This document shows, in pieces, positions 25,861 through 34,039 of a stretch of DNA of 64,000 nt. How positions within the stretch are numbered: position 1 is the stretch's first letter; every line of letters begins with the position of its first letter. The notes under the pieces are model-generated. The model saw nothing but the letters and a program-made list of their open reading frames with translations, was not told where the DNA came from and searched no databases. A program made the translations under genes and the position numbers. The stretch is from NCBI GenBank assembly GCA_052390115.1, contig JBQTHE010000053.1, forward strand, positions 1 to 64,000, in the 5' to 3' direction. Origin of the DNA: GCA-003244245 sp052390115. Lineage in GTDB: Bacteria; Actinomycetota; Actinomycetes; Mycobacteriales; Pseudonocardiaceae.

Positions 25861-26445
25861 TCATAGCCCAGTGAGCAGTAGTGACCGACCCGGACCCGGC
25901 GACGGGTTATCCGATGGGCCACGGCGGGGCCGGAGGCTGTCGGGGTGCTCCCCGGCCCCGCCGTGATCTAGTTCCGGCCGTCCCGCCCGGGCGGTGGGAG
26001 TCGGCGGGATGGCCGGGGTCTGCAAGGGATATGTGGGCGGCTCGCTCAGGTCGGGCTCGACCCTGGGCAGCACCTCGGTGGCCTCCGGATCAGCCGCATC
26101 GGGTAGCGGCGGAAGGTCCACGCCCAGCTCGCTGGCCAGGTGGGCCTGCAGCCGGTGGGCTGGTTGCCGTAACCAGTAATGGGCCTTCTGAAACACCATG
26201 CACACCTGGCGTCGGCGCCCCAACCATCCCGGACCCCGACATGACCGGCACCGACCCCGCCGATCCACCGGATGAGCGGCCAACAGCGAATACAATCCCG
26301 CGCACGCTCCGAACCCCACCCGGCCGATAGCCTGTACCCCGTGCGCGGATACCACCACATCCAGCAGCGCGTCGCGCAACACCGCCTGCAACAGGCCCTG
26401 GCTGGTTTGATAGGTGGCGCCACTGGTGACTTGGTCGGTCGACAT
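25861..26445 (-). CDS. Hypothetical protein with Cys-rich centre
   Basis: 194 residues from ATG 26445; the frame stays open to 26556. The N-terminal half is predicted helical (GLLQAVLRDALLDVV). The middle has DRRGRCRSCRGPGWLGRRR then VCMVFQKAHYWLRQP, a CxxC-plus-basic motif common in uncharacterised Pseudonocardiaceae proteins. The C-terminal 60 residues are Pro/Arg-rich and low in complexity. It is divergent from the HTH-kinase gene at 26613. No function can be assigned. Confidence 0.6.
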   Translation of the reverse strand: MSTDQVTSGATYQTSQGLLQAVLRDALLDVVVSAHGVQAIGRVGFGACAGLYSLLAAHPVDRRGRCRSCRGPGWLGRRRQVCMVFQKAHYWLRQPAHRLQAHLASELGVDLPPLPDAADPEATEVLPRVEPDLSEPPTYPLQTPAIPPTPTARAGRPELDHGGAGEHPDSLRPRRGPSDNPSPGPGRSLLLTGL

Positions 26446-26612
26446 GATTGCACCAGGATTCGACCGAGGGAACGGCGAGGTGGTGGGGTGCGGCATGAAG
26501 GACAGCATTGACAGTCGCTTGCCGTGTCGGCCAGCGCCGGCGGCGAAGTCTGGCACCGCGCCGACAATGTACCGACACGTGGCGTATCTGCATACGGCGA
26601 TTGGCCCCTGAC

Positions 26613-27677
26613 ATGATGGTTGAACGGTCCACGATCACGGCGGCACGAAGGGCGTTCGGCAGACAGCTGGCTGAACTACGCGCAGCCTCAAATCTGACGC
26701 AGGCTGACCTCGCTGGGCTCACAGGTTATTCACGCTCTACCGTCGCCAACATCGAGGCTGGATACCAGCTAGCCAGTCCGCGTTTTTGCCGGAAGTGTGA
26801 TGACGTGCTCTCGGTCGGCGGTGTGCTTCGCGAGGCTCACGACGAGTTGGAGGAACTCAGACGAGAGTCACATCGCCGGGCCGCTGCATCAGCCCAGAAT
26901 GACCGAAAGACGCAGATCGCTGAATGGCGCCAACGGGGATGCGCGATTCCTGAAAATCCCGGCAACGGCGCGGCTGCCTTGGCGATAAGACAGGCGTTGG
27001 CCACTCTCACTGACCACGCTTTCAACGATTCTAATGGTGTCGAACCGGGCGACCTGGGGACCTGCGTGCTCGATGCTTACCAACAGCAAAGGACCGCCGC
27101 CGAGGCACTGTGCGTCGTCCTGGTCGGAGGATTCGCTGGTTCGGGCAAAAGCGAGTTCGCCCGGTTTCTTTCCTCGGTAACAGGATGGACCATCCTCGAT
27201 AAGGAGACCATCACACGCGCGCTCGTGGAACGACTGCTACTCGCTTACGATGGAGACGTGAACGATCGTCACAGTACCCTCTACCTGGAAAAGGTGAGAC
27301 CGTTCGAGTATCGTTGCTTGATGGACGCCATGACAGAGAACCTGCGATGCGGCGTCTCCACGGTGGTCACCGGTCCATTTGTGCGCGAGTTCGCGGACAT
27401 GGAATGGATGACACGGGTCCGCAACCGGTGCACGGCTCACGGTGCACGGCTCAGCGTTGTGTGGATGAGCTGTGACGAGGAGTCGATGCACGACTACATC
27501 ACGTTCCGCGGCGCCGCCCGAGATAGTTGGAAACTCAACAACTGGCGGGATTATATCGACACCATCGACCCGGAGTTTACACCCCCGTTCGACCACCATT
27601 CTGTCGACAATCGGTTGAATGCTGCTGTCGCGCTCGCCGACCAGGCGCGCGAGATCGCAGTACGAATGCAGGCATGA
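26613..27677 (+). CDS. XRE-type HTH protein fused to a P-loop kinase-like domain
   Basis: 354 residues. Residues about 16-60 form an XRE/Cro helix-turn-helix (FGRQLAELRAASNLTQADLA, then GYSRSTVANIEAG). After a charged linker, residues about 165-350 form a P-loop NTPase with Walker A GFAGSGKS (173-180), an Asp-Lys (LDKETITRAL) and a kinase-like body resembling zeta-toxin or adenylylsulfate/cytidylate-kinase folds. The upstream frame is open from 26508, but ATG 26613 (or 26616) starts the domain. It is followed after 26 bp by a DapA-like gene in the same operon. AT-richer codon usage than the neighbours suggests transfer. Role unknown; a sensor-kinase or toxin-like function is only speculation. 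Confidence 0.8.
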   Translation: MMVERSTITAARRAFGRQLAELRAASNLTQADLAGLTGYSRSTVANIEAGYQLASPRFCRKCDDVLSVGGVLREAHDELEELRRESHRRAAASAQNDRKTQIAEWRQRGCAIPENPGNGAAALAIRQALATLTDHAFNDSNGVEPGDLGTCVLDAYQQQRTAAEALCVVLVGGFAGSGKSEFARFLSSVTGWTILDKETITRALVERLLLAYDGDVNDRHSTLYLEKVRPFEYRCLMDAMTENLRCGVSTVVTGPFVREFADMEWMTRVRNRCTAHGARLSVVWMSCDEESMHDYITFRGAARDSWKLNNWRDYIDTIDPEFTPPFDHHSVDNRLNAAVALADQAREIAVRMQA

Positions 27678-27703
27678 AAAATCAAGACAGGCAGGGGATC
27701 TGA

Positions 27704-28426
27704 GTGGATCCGCATATCGTGGTGCCGGCACTCACCATCAGAAATCCCGCGGGCGGCCTCGACAAGCAGGGAACCGGGCAATACGCGAGGCGAGCTGCAA
27801 GTACGTGGGTTGATCGCTTCATTCTGTCGGGCACTACCGCGCGCGGCTACTTGATGACCGAGCAGGAACGCTTGTGCGTCGTGCGCGTGTGGCTCGACCA
27901 CACCGATCCAGCTCGGCTGCTTGCCTGCTGTTGGTCACGTGCCGACGTAGACAACGCCGTCGAGCAAGGAGTCACGCCGATAGTCGTGATACCGCACCTT
28001 CACAACGACGACGCAACACTGCGCTTTTTCGCCTCGCTTCCCGCCGGGTCGTTCATCTACAGTCACCCGGGCAACTCCCCAACGGTCTTTGATGCCCAGT
28101 TGTGCTCGAAAGCTCGTAGCAGCGATTGCCTCCCCGTGGGCGCAAAGCTGTCGAAGGCATCCCGCCGCGAGGTCGCAGCTGTCCGAGCCCAAGCCGGACC
28201 CTCCTTCATTCTCTGGGATGGCTCATCGCAAGACATCGCGGAGAGCATCGTGGCGGGGGCCACCGGTGTGGTGACCACACCGCTAAGCCCTTTCACCCAG
28301 CCGTTCCCGCCACGCAACCTCACGCAACTTCAACATGCTCTCGACGAGGTGCAGGCACACCTAGACCAGCTCCCGTCCCGAGAGGCCCGGAGCGATCACC
28401 TGTCTGCACTGGCTGCGTCGTCGTAA
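27704..28426 (+). CDS. Short dihydrodipicolinate-synthase-like (DapA family) protein
   Basis: 240 residues resembling class I aldolases of the DapA/NAL family. FILSGTTARGYLMTEQER matches the F-x-x-G-T-T-G-E loop and helix; YSHPGNSPTVFDAQL replaces the usual Tyr-Asn-x-Pro block; GAKLSKASRREV corresponds to the Schiff-base Lys segment (usually GIKDSSG); and IVAGATGVVTTPLSPFTQP matches the later G-x-x-G-x-I block. It is about 50 residues shorter than typical, and the usual GTT-GE is GTT-AR. AGGGGA precedes GTG 27704. It probably belongs with the HTH-kinase gene; the substrate is unknown. Confidence 0.75.
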   Translation: MDPHIVVPALTIRNPAGGLDKQGTGQYARRAASTWVDRFILSGTTARGYLMTEQERLCVVRVWLDHTDPARLLACCWSRADVDNAVEQGVTPIVVIPHLHNDDATLRFFASLPAGSFIYSHPGNSPTVFDAQLCSKARSSDCLPVGAKLSKASRREVAAVRAQAGPSFILWDGSSQDIAESIVAGATGVVTTPLSPFTQPFPPRNLTQLQHALDEVQAHLDQLPSREARSDHLSALAASS

Positions 28427-28479
28427 GACGATACGCCAAGGGACGTGGAGCCCGCTGGGGCGTGCGTTACCTACACTCT

Positions 28480-28544
28480 GCTCACTGCAAACGTCGGTGG
28501 CGGTTGAGTTCACGACGCGCACAATCGCTGCGCTGGTAGCGCCG
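28480..28544. repeat. Dispersed ~65-bp repeat, copy 1
   Basis: This segment shares GCTCACTGCAA, CGTCGGTG, GAGTTCAC and GCACAATCGCTGCGC in the same order with 34040-34102. It lies in the convergent gap between the DapA-like gene and the disulfide reductase gene. No gene is visible in 28427-28600. Confidence 0.8.
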
Positions 28545-28600
28545 TGTGTTTCAGGACGCTAAGTGGTTGTCTCGCACCCGATGCATTCCGGAGGCGACCA

Positions 28601-30010
28601 CTAAGTGAGGCGGCTGAGGAAGCGGCCGACCTTGGCGGCGGTGCTGGGGTTCTCGGTCAGGGCGTAGTCGTAGAGCGCGATCGGGATCGCGAAGGAGTAG
28701 GTCGGGTAGGCGTGGATCGAGCCGATGATCGCGTCGACGGTGAGGTCGTTGTTCATCGCCAGGGTCAGCTCGTTGATCAGCTCGCCGGCGCACTGCCCGG
28801 CGATGTGGGCGCCGATGAGCCGGCGTTTGCCGCCGATGAGGAACTTCATCAGGCCGACGGGTTCGGCGTCGGTCACCGCGCGCTCGTTGCGGCTGTACGG
28901 GAAGCGCACGATCTCGCAGGTGTCGCCCGCGGCGCGCACGTCGGCTTCAGTGCGGCCGACGTGCGCGATCTCCGGGTCGGTGAAGGTCACCCAGGGCAGG
29001 TGCCCGGGGGCGAACTTCGCTTTGATCGGGACGAAGATGTTGCGCACCGCGTGCGCCGCCTGGTGGCCGGCGTAGTGGGTGAACGCCGGACCGCCGGTCA
29101 CGTCCCCGACGGCGTAGATGTGTGACTGGTTGGTCTGGAGCAGGTCATTGACGGCGATTCCCCGGGCATTGGTCATGACCCCGGCGGCATCGAGATCGAG
29201 CGATTCCACAGTGGGCACCCGCCCGACCGCGCACAGGATCTGATCCACCCGCAACTCGTCATCGCCGAGTGCCAGCACCTTGTCCCCGCCATCCCGGCGA
29301 ACCCCGTTGAGCCGGGAATTCAGTCGCACGTCGATGCCCTCATCGGCGAACTGATGTTCCAGTATCTGGACCATTTCGGCGTCGTCGCGGGGGATCAGAT
29401 GCGGCCCGCGCTGCAACACCGTCACCGTGGAACCGAGCCGGTGCAATGCCTGCGCGAGCTCCACGCCGATCGGACCGCCACCGATCACCGCCAACCGGCC
29501 AGGTAGATCGCTGAGGTCGAAGACGTCTTCGTTGGTGAGGAAGCCGACGTCGGCCAGTCCCTCGACGTCCGGCACCGCCGGCCGGCTACCTGAAGCGATC
29601 AGCACGAACTTGGCGGTGACGTCCCGGTCTGCCACCCGCAGTGTGTGCGGGTCGCGGAAGGTGGCGCCGCCGAGCAGGACATCGACTCCGAGCTCGGACA
29701 ACGCCACGACGTCGTCGAGCTTGCCGATATCGGCGATGGCTCGCTGCACCCGGGCATTGACCGCGCCGAGCCCGGTGTGCACGGGCTGCACGGACAGCCC
29801 CCATCGCACAGCGGTGGCGGCCTCGTGGGCCACCCGGGACGCCTTGATCAACGCCTTACTCGGCACGCAGCCGTAGTGCAGGCAGTCCCCGCCCAACCGG
29901 TCCTTGTCGATCAACGCGACCCGCTTGGCGAAGAACCGGGCAACCCGCGCCGCCGTCAAACCCCCCGACCCAGCCCCAACGATCGCCAAGTCGTACTCGA
30001 ACGACGCCAT
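28601..30010 (-). CDS. Pyridine nucleotide-disulfide oxidoreductase (Lpd/MerA-like)
   Basis: 469-residue flavoprotein disulfide reductase. The FAD motif is LAIVGAGSGGLTAARVA, the redox-active disulfide GGDCLHYGCVPSKAL, the NAD(P) motif LAVIGGGPIGVELAQAL and the second FAD motif IYAVGDVTGGPAFTHYAGHQA; the C-terminal dimerisation domain includes the His-x-x-Pro-Thr region HAYPTYS. CLHYGC (not CLNVGC) places it nearer MerA-like orphan reductases than the pyruvate dehydrogenase E3 subunit. There are no MerA-type C-terminal Cys. ATG 30010 is chosen because MASFEYDLAIVGAG starts the fold. It follows the thioredoxin-fold gene and may reduce it. Confidence 0.9.
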   Translation of the reverse strand: MASFEYDLAIVGAGSGGLTAARVARFFAKRVALIDKDRLGGDCLHYGCVPSKALIKASRVAHEAATAVRWGLSVQPVHTGLGAVNARVQRAIADIGKLDDVVALSELGVDVLLGGATFRDPHTLRVADRDVTAKFVLIASGSRPAVPDVEGLADVGFLTNEDVFDLSDLPGRLAVIGGGPIGVELAQALHRLGSTVTVLQRGPHLIPRDDAEMVQILEHQFADEGIDVRLNSRLNGVRRDGGDKVLALGDDELRVDQILCAVGRVPTVESLDLDAAGVMTNARGIAVNDLLQTNQSHIYAVGDVTGGPAFTHYAGHQAAHAVRNIFVPIKAKFAPGHLPWVTFTDPEIAHVGRTEADVRAAGDTCEIVRFPYSRNERAVTDAEPVGLMKFLIGGKRRLIGAHIAGQCAGELINELTLAMNNDLTVDAIIGSIHAYPTYSFAIPIALYDYALTENPSTAAKVGRFLSRLT

Positions 30011-30033
30011 CTTCGTATGTCCCGTCAGCCAGG

Positions 30034-30095
30034 GCGTTCTGGATGCAGACTGCACTAATCGGGCCCCGGATTACCGCAGTCTGCATCCAGAACGC
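30034..30095. repeat. 62-bp near-perfect inverted repeat
   Basis: GCGTTCTGGATGCAGACTGC (30034-30053) and its exact reverse complement (30076-30095) form a 20-bp stem; inside, TAATC (30056-30060) pairs with GATTA (30069-30073). It overlaps the 3' end of the thioredoxin-fold gene and lies 24 bp upstream of the reductase start. It could be a transcription stop, an attenuator or a small mobile palindrome; no T-tract is present. Confidence 0.9.
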
Positions 30096-30612
30096 ATGTC
30101 GTGAGCAGGCGTGAAGGTAGGACCCGGTCGTTGGGGGTGCGGGGGAGCCAGCGGCGGACCACGACGCCGTCGCACAGTAGGGCGTCGCCGCCTAGCTGGC
30201 GGGTGTCCTCCACCGGCCGCGGCAGGTGCTGCCCGCGCGCTGCGGCGATCGCGTAGCGGGCCAGGGTCCCCGGTGAGTACACCTGCCACAGCCTGGCACG
30301 GCGCATGCCGAGCACCCGGTAGAGCCGGCGGTCCTCGTCGGCGAGGAACAGACCCGGCCAGCCGACGTGGTCGGCGAGCGCGGCGAGCGCGCCGGGTGGA
30401 CTGAACCCGAAGGCGATCAGCCCGATCGGGCGGCCGGCGGCCTGCTCGCGCACCTGCACCAGGTGCTGCTGGCAGGGCAGTCAATACCGGTGCCGGATCG
30501 CGGTGAGCAGGTACCTGCCGGGCAGCGCGCCGAGGTCCACGGCCCGGCCGGTGCGCGCGTCGGGCAGCACCAGCCCGTCGAGCGGGACCCGACGATCGAT
30601 CTCACGGGGCAC
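30055..30612 (-). CDS. Thioredoxin-fold peroxiredoxin-like protein with in-frame UGA (candidate selenoprotein)
   Basis: Read through one TGA, the frame encodes 185 residues of an AhpC/TSA-type thioredoxin fold. Before TGA: PLDGLVLPDARTGRAVDLG, then LPGRYLLTAIRHRY. Codon 44 is TGA (30483-30481), followed directly by LPCQQHLVQVREQ, then GLIAFGFSPPGALAALADHV and GLFLADEDRRLYRVLGM, a normal peroxiredoxin-like course ending at the TAG at 30055-30057. TGA occupies the first position of a CxxC redox motif (U-L-P-C). The mRNA just after it folds into a 7-bp hairpin. GTG 30612 overlaps the radical SAM gene's 3' end by 11 bp. The alternative is a Cys-to-stop pseudogene; there are no indels or other stops. 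Confidence 0.6.
30450..30466 (-). promoter_or_regulatory. Candidate bSECIS hairpin after the in-frame UGA
   Basis: On the minus strand the sequence 15-31 nt after TGA is GCACCTG-GTG-CAGGTGC, a perfect 7-bp stem with a 3-nt loop whose first base is G, at +22. This agrees with the bacterial SECIS consensus (apical loop about 16-37 nt from UGA, a G in the first two loop positions). High GC makes chance hairpins common, so this supports the selenocysteine reading but does not prove it. Confidence 0.5.
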
Positions 30613-31996
30613 GGACGTCCACGATCGGCAGCAACCGGCGCAGTTCGATGTTCTCGATCGGGTCGAGCACCGAGTGCTGCACGCAGGCGGGCACGAGTTC
30701 GCCGGTCTCCGGGTGCGCCATCGCGTAGTGGCAGGACGCGAGCCGTTCCTGGGTGGCGAGAATCCGCGGATCGGACGCCTTCTCGCCGCGTTGCATCAAC
30801 TCCCAGGCCGGTTTGACATCCGCGGCGTCCATGAATTGGTGCACCACGAATGAGACCGGTCGCACGCCGTGCCGCAGCAACGCCCGCACCCCGCCGACGC
30901 GCTGCACGAGGCGGGCGATCCACCGGACCGCGATCGCCAGGATGACTGGGTGGCGCACGATCGTCCGCGCCACCTTGCCGATCAGGTTCGCCAGCTGCTC
31001 TCCGGCGAAGTTCACCCCGCCGAAGTAGCGGAAGAAGGCCTCCCGGGCGGCGAGGTCACCCGGGTCGTCGCCGGACAGGAACGGGTGCCACCGTGGGCCG
31101 ACATAGAATCCGTAGGCCGCGCGGTTGCACCGCACGTCGCCGTGTTGGATCACGGTGTAGTCCAGCGTGGTACCCGCGCCCTTCTCGATCTCGCGCCAGA
31201 CCTGGTCCATGCCGACCTGCTCGTAGTCCTCGTGCCAGCGCCGGTCATCCCCGACGAACGCCGCAGGTTGGAACGAGAACATTCCGAAGCCCATCGCGTG
31301 GCAGTCCCGCACCAGGTCGGCGACCTGACCGAGGTTCGCCGGGGTCACCGTCATGTTGTGCGCCAGGAAGAAGCGCACGCCGTGCTTGGCGCGCAGGTTC
31401 TTGAACATGGTGACGAAGCGCTGCCGGTAGGGGTTGAGCTCCCGCTCGCTACCCGGTCGTGCGATGCCGCGCCGGCCGAACATGAACATGTCGAAATGGC
31501 CCGCAAACGACAATCGTTTCAGCCGTGGACGGCCTTGTTCGTCCAGCGCGAGCTGCTCCAGGTAGTCGGGGTCGAAGTCGCCGTGGGACATGCTCATCGG
31601 CTCGCGCCCGTACCGGCGCATCGTCAGTAGTGTCTCGGCGTGGTCGTCCGGGCTCAGCAGGGTCACCTCCCCACCGATCAGCTGGGCATGTGCCCGGGGG
31701 CCGCGCAGCCGGCGCAGCAACGCCATCTGCTTGTCGACCTCGGCGATGGTGTGCGACCCGTCGACACGGACCCGGTTGGCGTCGCGCGAGTGGTAGCAGG
31801 GCGTGCAGGCCAGGTTGCACTTCGGGAACACCCCGTGAGTGCCCTCACAGCCCACCGCGTGCCTGCCGAGGAACTGACCAGGTGTCTTGACATGATCGGG
31901 AAGCTCGGCCCAGCGGCGGTCGAGCACCGCGGCGAACTCCGGGTCGACCGGCCGGGTTCGGCGTTCCCACCGTCGCAAGACGTCGATCAATCGCAT
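30602..31996 (-). CDS. Radical SAM protein
   Basis: 464 residues. The [4Fe-4S]/SAM motif is C60-N-L-A-C64-T-P-C67 in a TIM-barrel domain, preceded by a further Cys (HAVGCEGTHG). AQLIGGEVTLLSP matches the radical SAM Gly-Gly-Glu SAM-binding motif. The C-terminal part has a hydrophobic stretch (HPVILAIAVRWIARLV) and Cys residues in ASCHYAMAHPETGELVPAC that may bind a second cluster. ATG 31996 follows GGAAGGGCG; an upstream ATG at 32068 extends into a leader with no similarity. The thioredoxin-fold gene overlaps its end, and a second radical SAM gene is divergent. The reaction is not known. Confidence 0.85.
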   Translation of the reverse strand: MRLIDVLRRWERRTRPVDPEFAAVLDRRWAELPDHVKTPGQFLGRHAVGCEGTHGVFPKCNLACTPCYHSRDANRVRVDGSHTIAEVDKQMALLRRLRGPRAHAQLIGGEVTLLSPDDHAETLLTMRRYGREPMSMSHGDFDPDYLEQLALDEQGRPRLKRLSFAGHFDMFMFGRRGIARPGSERELNPYRQRFVTMFKNLRAKHGVRFFLAHNMTVTPANLGQVADLVRDCHAMGFGMFSFQPAAFVGDDRRWHEDYEQVGMDQVWREIEKGAGTTLDYTVIQHGDVRCNRAAYGFYVGPRWHPFLSGDDPGDLAAREAFFRYFGGVNFAGEQLANLIGKVARTIVRHPVILAIAVRWIARLVQRVGGVRALLRHGVRPVSFVVHQFMDAADVKPAWELMQRGEKASDPRILATQERLASCHYAMAHPETGELVPACVQHSVLDPIENIELRRLLPIVDVRAP

Positions 31997-32151
31997 GTGC
32001 ACCGCGCCCTTCCGTGGCCTTCCCGTGACCGCGGTTCGCGACGGGCAGACGCCCTTGAATTCGCTCATCGTGCCGAACCGGTTCGCCGACCAGATAAGAA
32101 CAGCACTTAAGCGACCTGAGGGGAAGGTGCGTCGATGACGAGGGTGGCCCT
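31997..32151. promoter_or_regulatory. Divergent region between two radical SAM genes
   Basis: This 155-bp gap separates the minus-strand radical SAM gene from the plus-strand phosphoesterase-radical SAM fusion, so both may share control. GGAAGGGCG (minus strand, near 32010) is a ribosome-binding site. No clear operator was seen. Confidence 0.35.
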
Positions 32152-33831
32152 ATGACGAAGCTAGCGCTGTGCGGTGGGACCTACTCCAACCCGTATGCGT
32201 TGCGGGCCTTCGTCGACGACGCCCGAGCCCGCGGTGCCGACCGGCTGTGGTGCCTGGGTGACTTCGGCGCCTACGGGGCTGAGCCGGAGGCGATCTGGCC
32301 GTTGCTGACCGGCAACGGCATCGAGTGCATCGCCGGCAACTATGAACTCGCCATCGGCCGGGGTGATCCCGACTGCGGCTGCGGGTACGCCGACGCCGAC
32401 GACAACGCCTTCGCCGCGATCGCCTACGACTACACGCTGCGGCACACCTCCCGGGAGTTCGCGGCGTGGATGCGGACCTTGGCCACCGAGCACCGGGAGA
32501 CCGTCGACGGGGTGGCGCTGCACCTCGTGCACGGCTCCCCGCTGGCCGTCAACGACTTCTGGTGGGAATCGCTGCCCGACGACGCCCACCAGCTGCGCAT
32601 CGATGCGTCCGGCGCGGACGTGATCTGCTGCACGCACTCCGGGCTGCCGTGGATCAGGCACTTCCCCGACGGCACTCTGGTGGTCAACGTCGGGGTGCTC
32701 GGCCGGCCGGCCAACGACGGCGGTCAGCATGTCTGGTACGCGCTGCTGGACTGCGCCGGCGGCCGGATCACCGCGGAGTTGGTGGCGCTGGACTACGACT
32801 GGCAGGCGCACGCCGCCTCAATGCGCAACGCCGGGCTACCGGAGGCGTTCACGCAGGCCGTGGAGACCGGTTGGTGGACCACCTGCCTGGAGATCGTGCC
32901 GCCGGTCGAACGCTCCCGGGGCCGCTTCCAGCTCTACAAATCGGCGATGCCGTCCTTCGCCGGCGCGGAGGTTTCCTGGGCCGCAGCGCCGGAGATCCCG
33001 GACAACGGTCTACCGGTACTGCCGCTGTTCGGCACCGCACTGTTCCCGCCCCGCCTGTGGCTCTACACCAACTTCCACTGCAACCTGGCCTGCAGCTACT
33101 GCTCCGTCGCCTCGTCCCCGCAGGCCCGCCGCAGGGCGCTCGGCCTGCCCCGGTTCCGCGAACTGGTCGACGAAGCAGTCGCGGAGGGCTTCACCGAGCT
33201 GTACGTCACCGGCGGCGAGCCCTTCCTCGAACGGGATCTCGTCGAGATGCTGCTGTACGCCACTGAGCAGCTCGACGTGGTATGCCTGACCAACGCGATG
33301 CTGTATCAGGGCTGGCGACGCACCCAGCTGGAGCGGCTGGCTGGCCGCGAACGGCTGATCCTGCAGACCTCGCTGGATGGTGCGCAGGCCCGGTTCCACG
33401 ACGCCTACCGGGGGCCGGGATCCTGGGCCAAGGCGATGAACGGCCTGGACGTGGCACTGTCGCTGGGACTGCCGGTGCGGGTCGGCATGACCGAGACGGC
33501 GCTGAACTCTGCCCAGATCGAGCCGCTGCGGGCGCTGCTGGCCGCCAAGGGAATCCATGGCCGGGATTTCGCGGTGCGGCCGCTGGTCAAGCGGGGACAC
33601 TCAGGAGATGGGGTGGCCATCAGTGACGACAACACCGTTCCCGAGCTGACCGTCACCGCCGACGGGTGGCACTGGCACCCCGCCGGCGCTGATCTCGGCA
33701 CCTCGCCGGACCTGCTGCTCGCCGGACCCGACGTCAGCATGGCCGAGGCCAAGCGGCGCGCGGTAGAGCTGTTCCTGCGGCTGCGCCAGCGCGACGGCTC
33801 ACTACCGCTGGTCTACAACTGCGCCGTCTAA
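32152..33831 (+). CDS. Calcineurin-like phosphoesterase / radical SAM fusion protein
   Basis: 559 residues in two domains. Residues 1-about 245 are a metallophosphoesterase of the YfcE/ApaH-like type: ALCGGTYSNPYAL, CLGDFGAYG (35-42), AGNYELAI (61-68), LHLVHGSP (124-130) and CCTHSGLPWIRHF (159-171), giving most metal ligands although the first Asp-x-His is Cys-Gly-Gly. Residues about 295-545 are a radical SAM domain with C310-N-L-A-C314-S-Y-C317 and the VTGGEPFL SAM-binding motif. It ends with Tyr-Asn-Cys, possibly an extra ligand. The fusion suggests sequential or coupled dephosphorylation and radical chemistry on one substrate. Confidence 0.85.
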   Translation: MTKLALCGGTYSNPYALRAFVDDARARGADRLWCLGDFGAYGAEPEAIWPLLTGNGIECIAGNYELAIGRGDPDCGCGYADADDNAFAAIAYDYTLRHTSREFAAWMRTLATEHRETVDGVALHLVHGSPLAVNDFWWESLPDDAHQLRIDASGADVICCTHSGLPWIRHFPDGTLVVNVGVLGRPANDGGQHVWYALLDCAGGRITAELVALDYDWQAHAASMRNAGLPEAFTQAVETGWWTTCLEIVPPVERSRGRFQLYKSAMPSFAGAEVSWAAAPEIPDNGLPVLPLFGTALFPPRLWLYTNFHCNLACSYCSVASSPQARRRALGLPRFRELVDEAVAEGFTELYVTGGEPFLERDLVEMLLYATEQLDVVCLTNAMLYQGWRRTQLERLAGRERLILQTSLDGAQARFHDAYRGPGSWAKAMNGLDVALSLGLPVRVGMTETALNSAQIEPLRALLAAKGIHGRDFAVRPLVKRGHSGDGVAISDDNTVPELTVTADGWHWHPAGADLGTSPDLLLAGPDVSMAEAKRRAVELFLRLRQRDGSLPLVYNCAV

Positions 33832-33841
33832 GCCCCCCGCG

Positions 33842-33885
33842 TGTCCGGCTCTCCTGCACGGTGTGTCGGGCTCTCCTGCACGGTA
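33842..33885. repeat. Two 22-bp tandem repeats (same family as 11457-11522)
   Basis: TGTCCGGCTCTCCTGCACGG at 33842 and TGTCGGGCTCTCCTGCACGG at 33864 have a 22-bp period. Their reverse complement matches the units at 11457-11522. They begin 10 bp after the fusion gene's stop. The rest of 33886-34039 shows no gene. Confidence 0.85.
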
Positions 33886-34039
33886 TGCCCGGGTTTGAGG
33901 GTGCTGGCCCTCGGCACCGCCAAACGTGGGTAACCCGAGCAGGTGCCGAACGATTGTGGGTGGCAAGCAGCGCACCGTCGCCGATTATTCGCGCAGCCTT
34001 GTTGAGGTGCGTCGTGAACTCGACCCCACCGACATCTCC

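Noticed and set aside
24972..25922. Upstream part of a 737-residue minus-strand open frame ending in the membrane protein
   Set aside because: It has no domains and is repeat-rich, which fits the absence of stop codons in high-GC DNA better than a real N-terminal domain.
30417..30923. Alternative minus-strand frame through the thioredoxin-fold gene with a GTGA overlap to the radical SAM stop at 30602-30605
   Set aside because: The overlap looks attractive, but the encoded sequence has no similarity; the peroxiredoxin-like similarity is in the neighbouring frame interrupted only by TGA.
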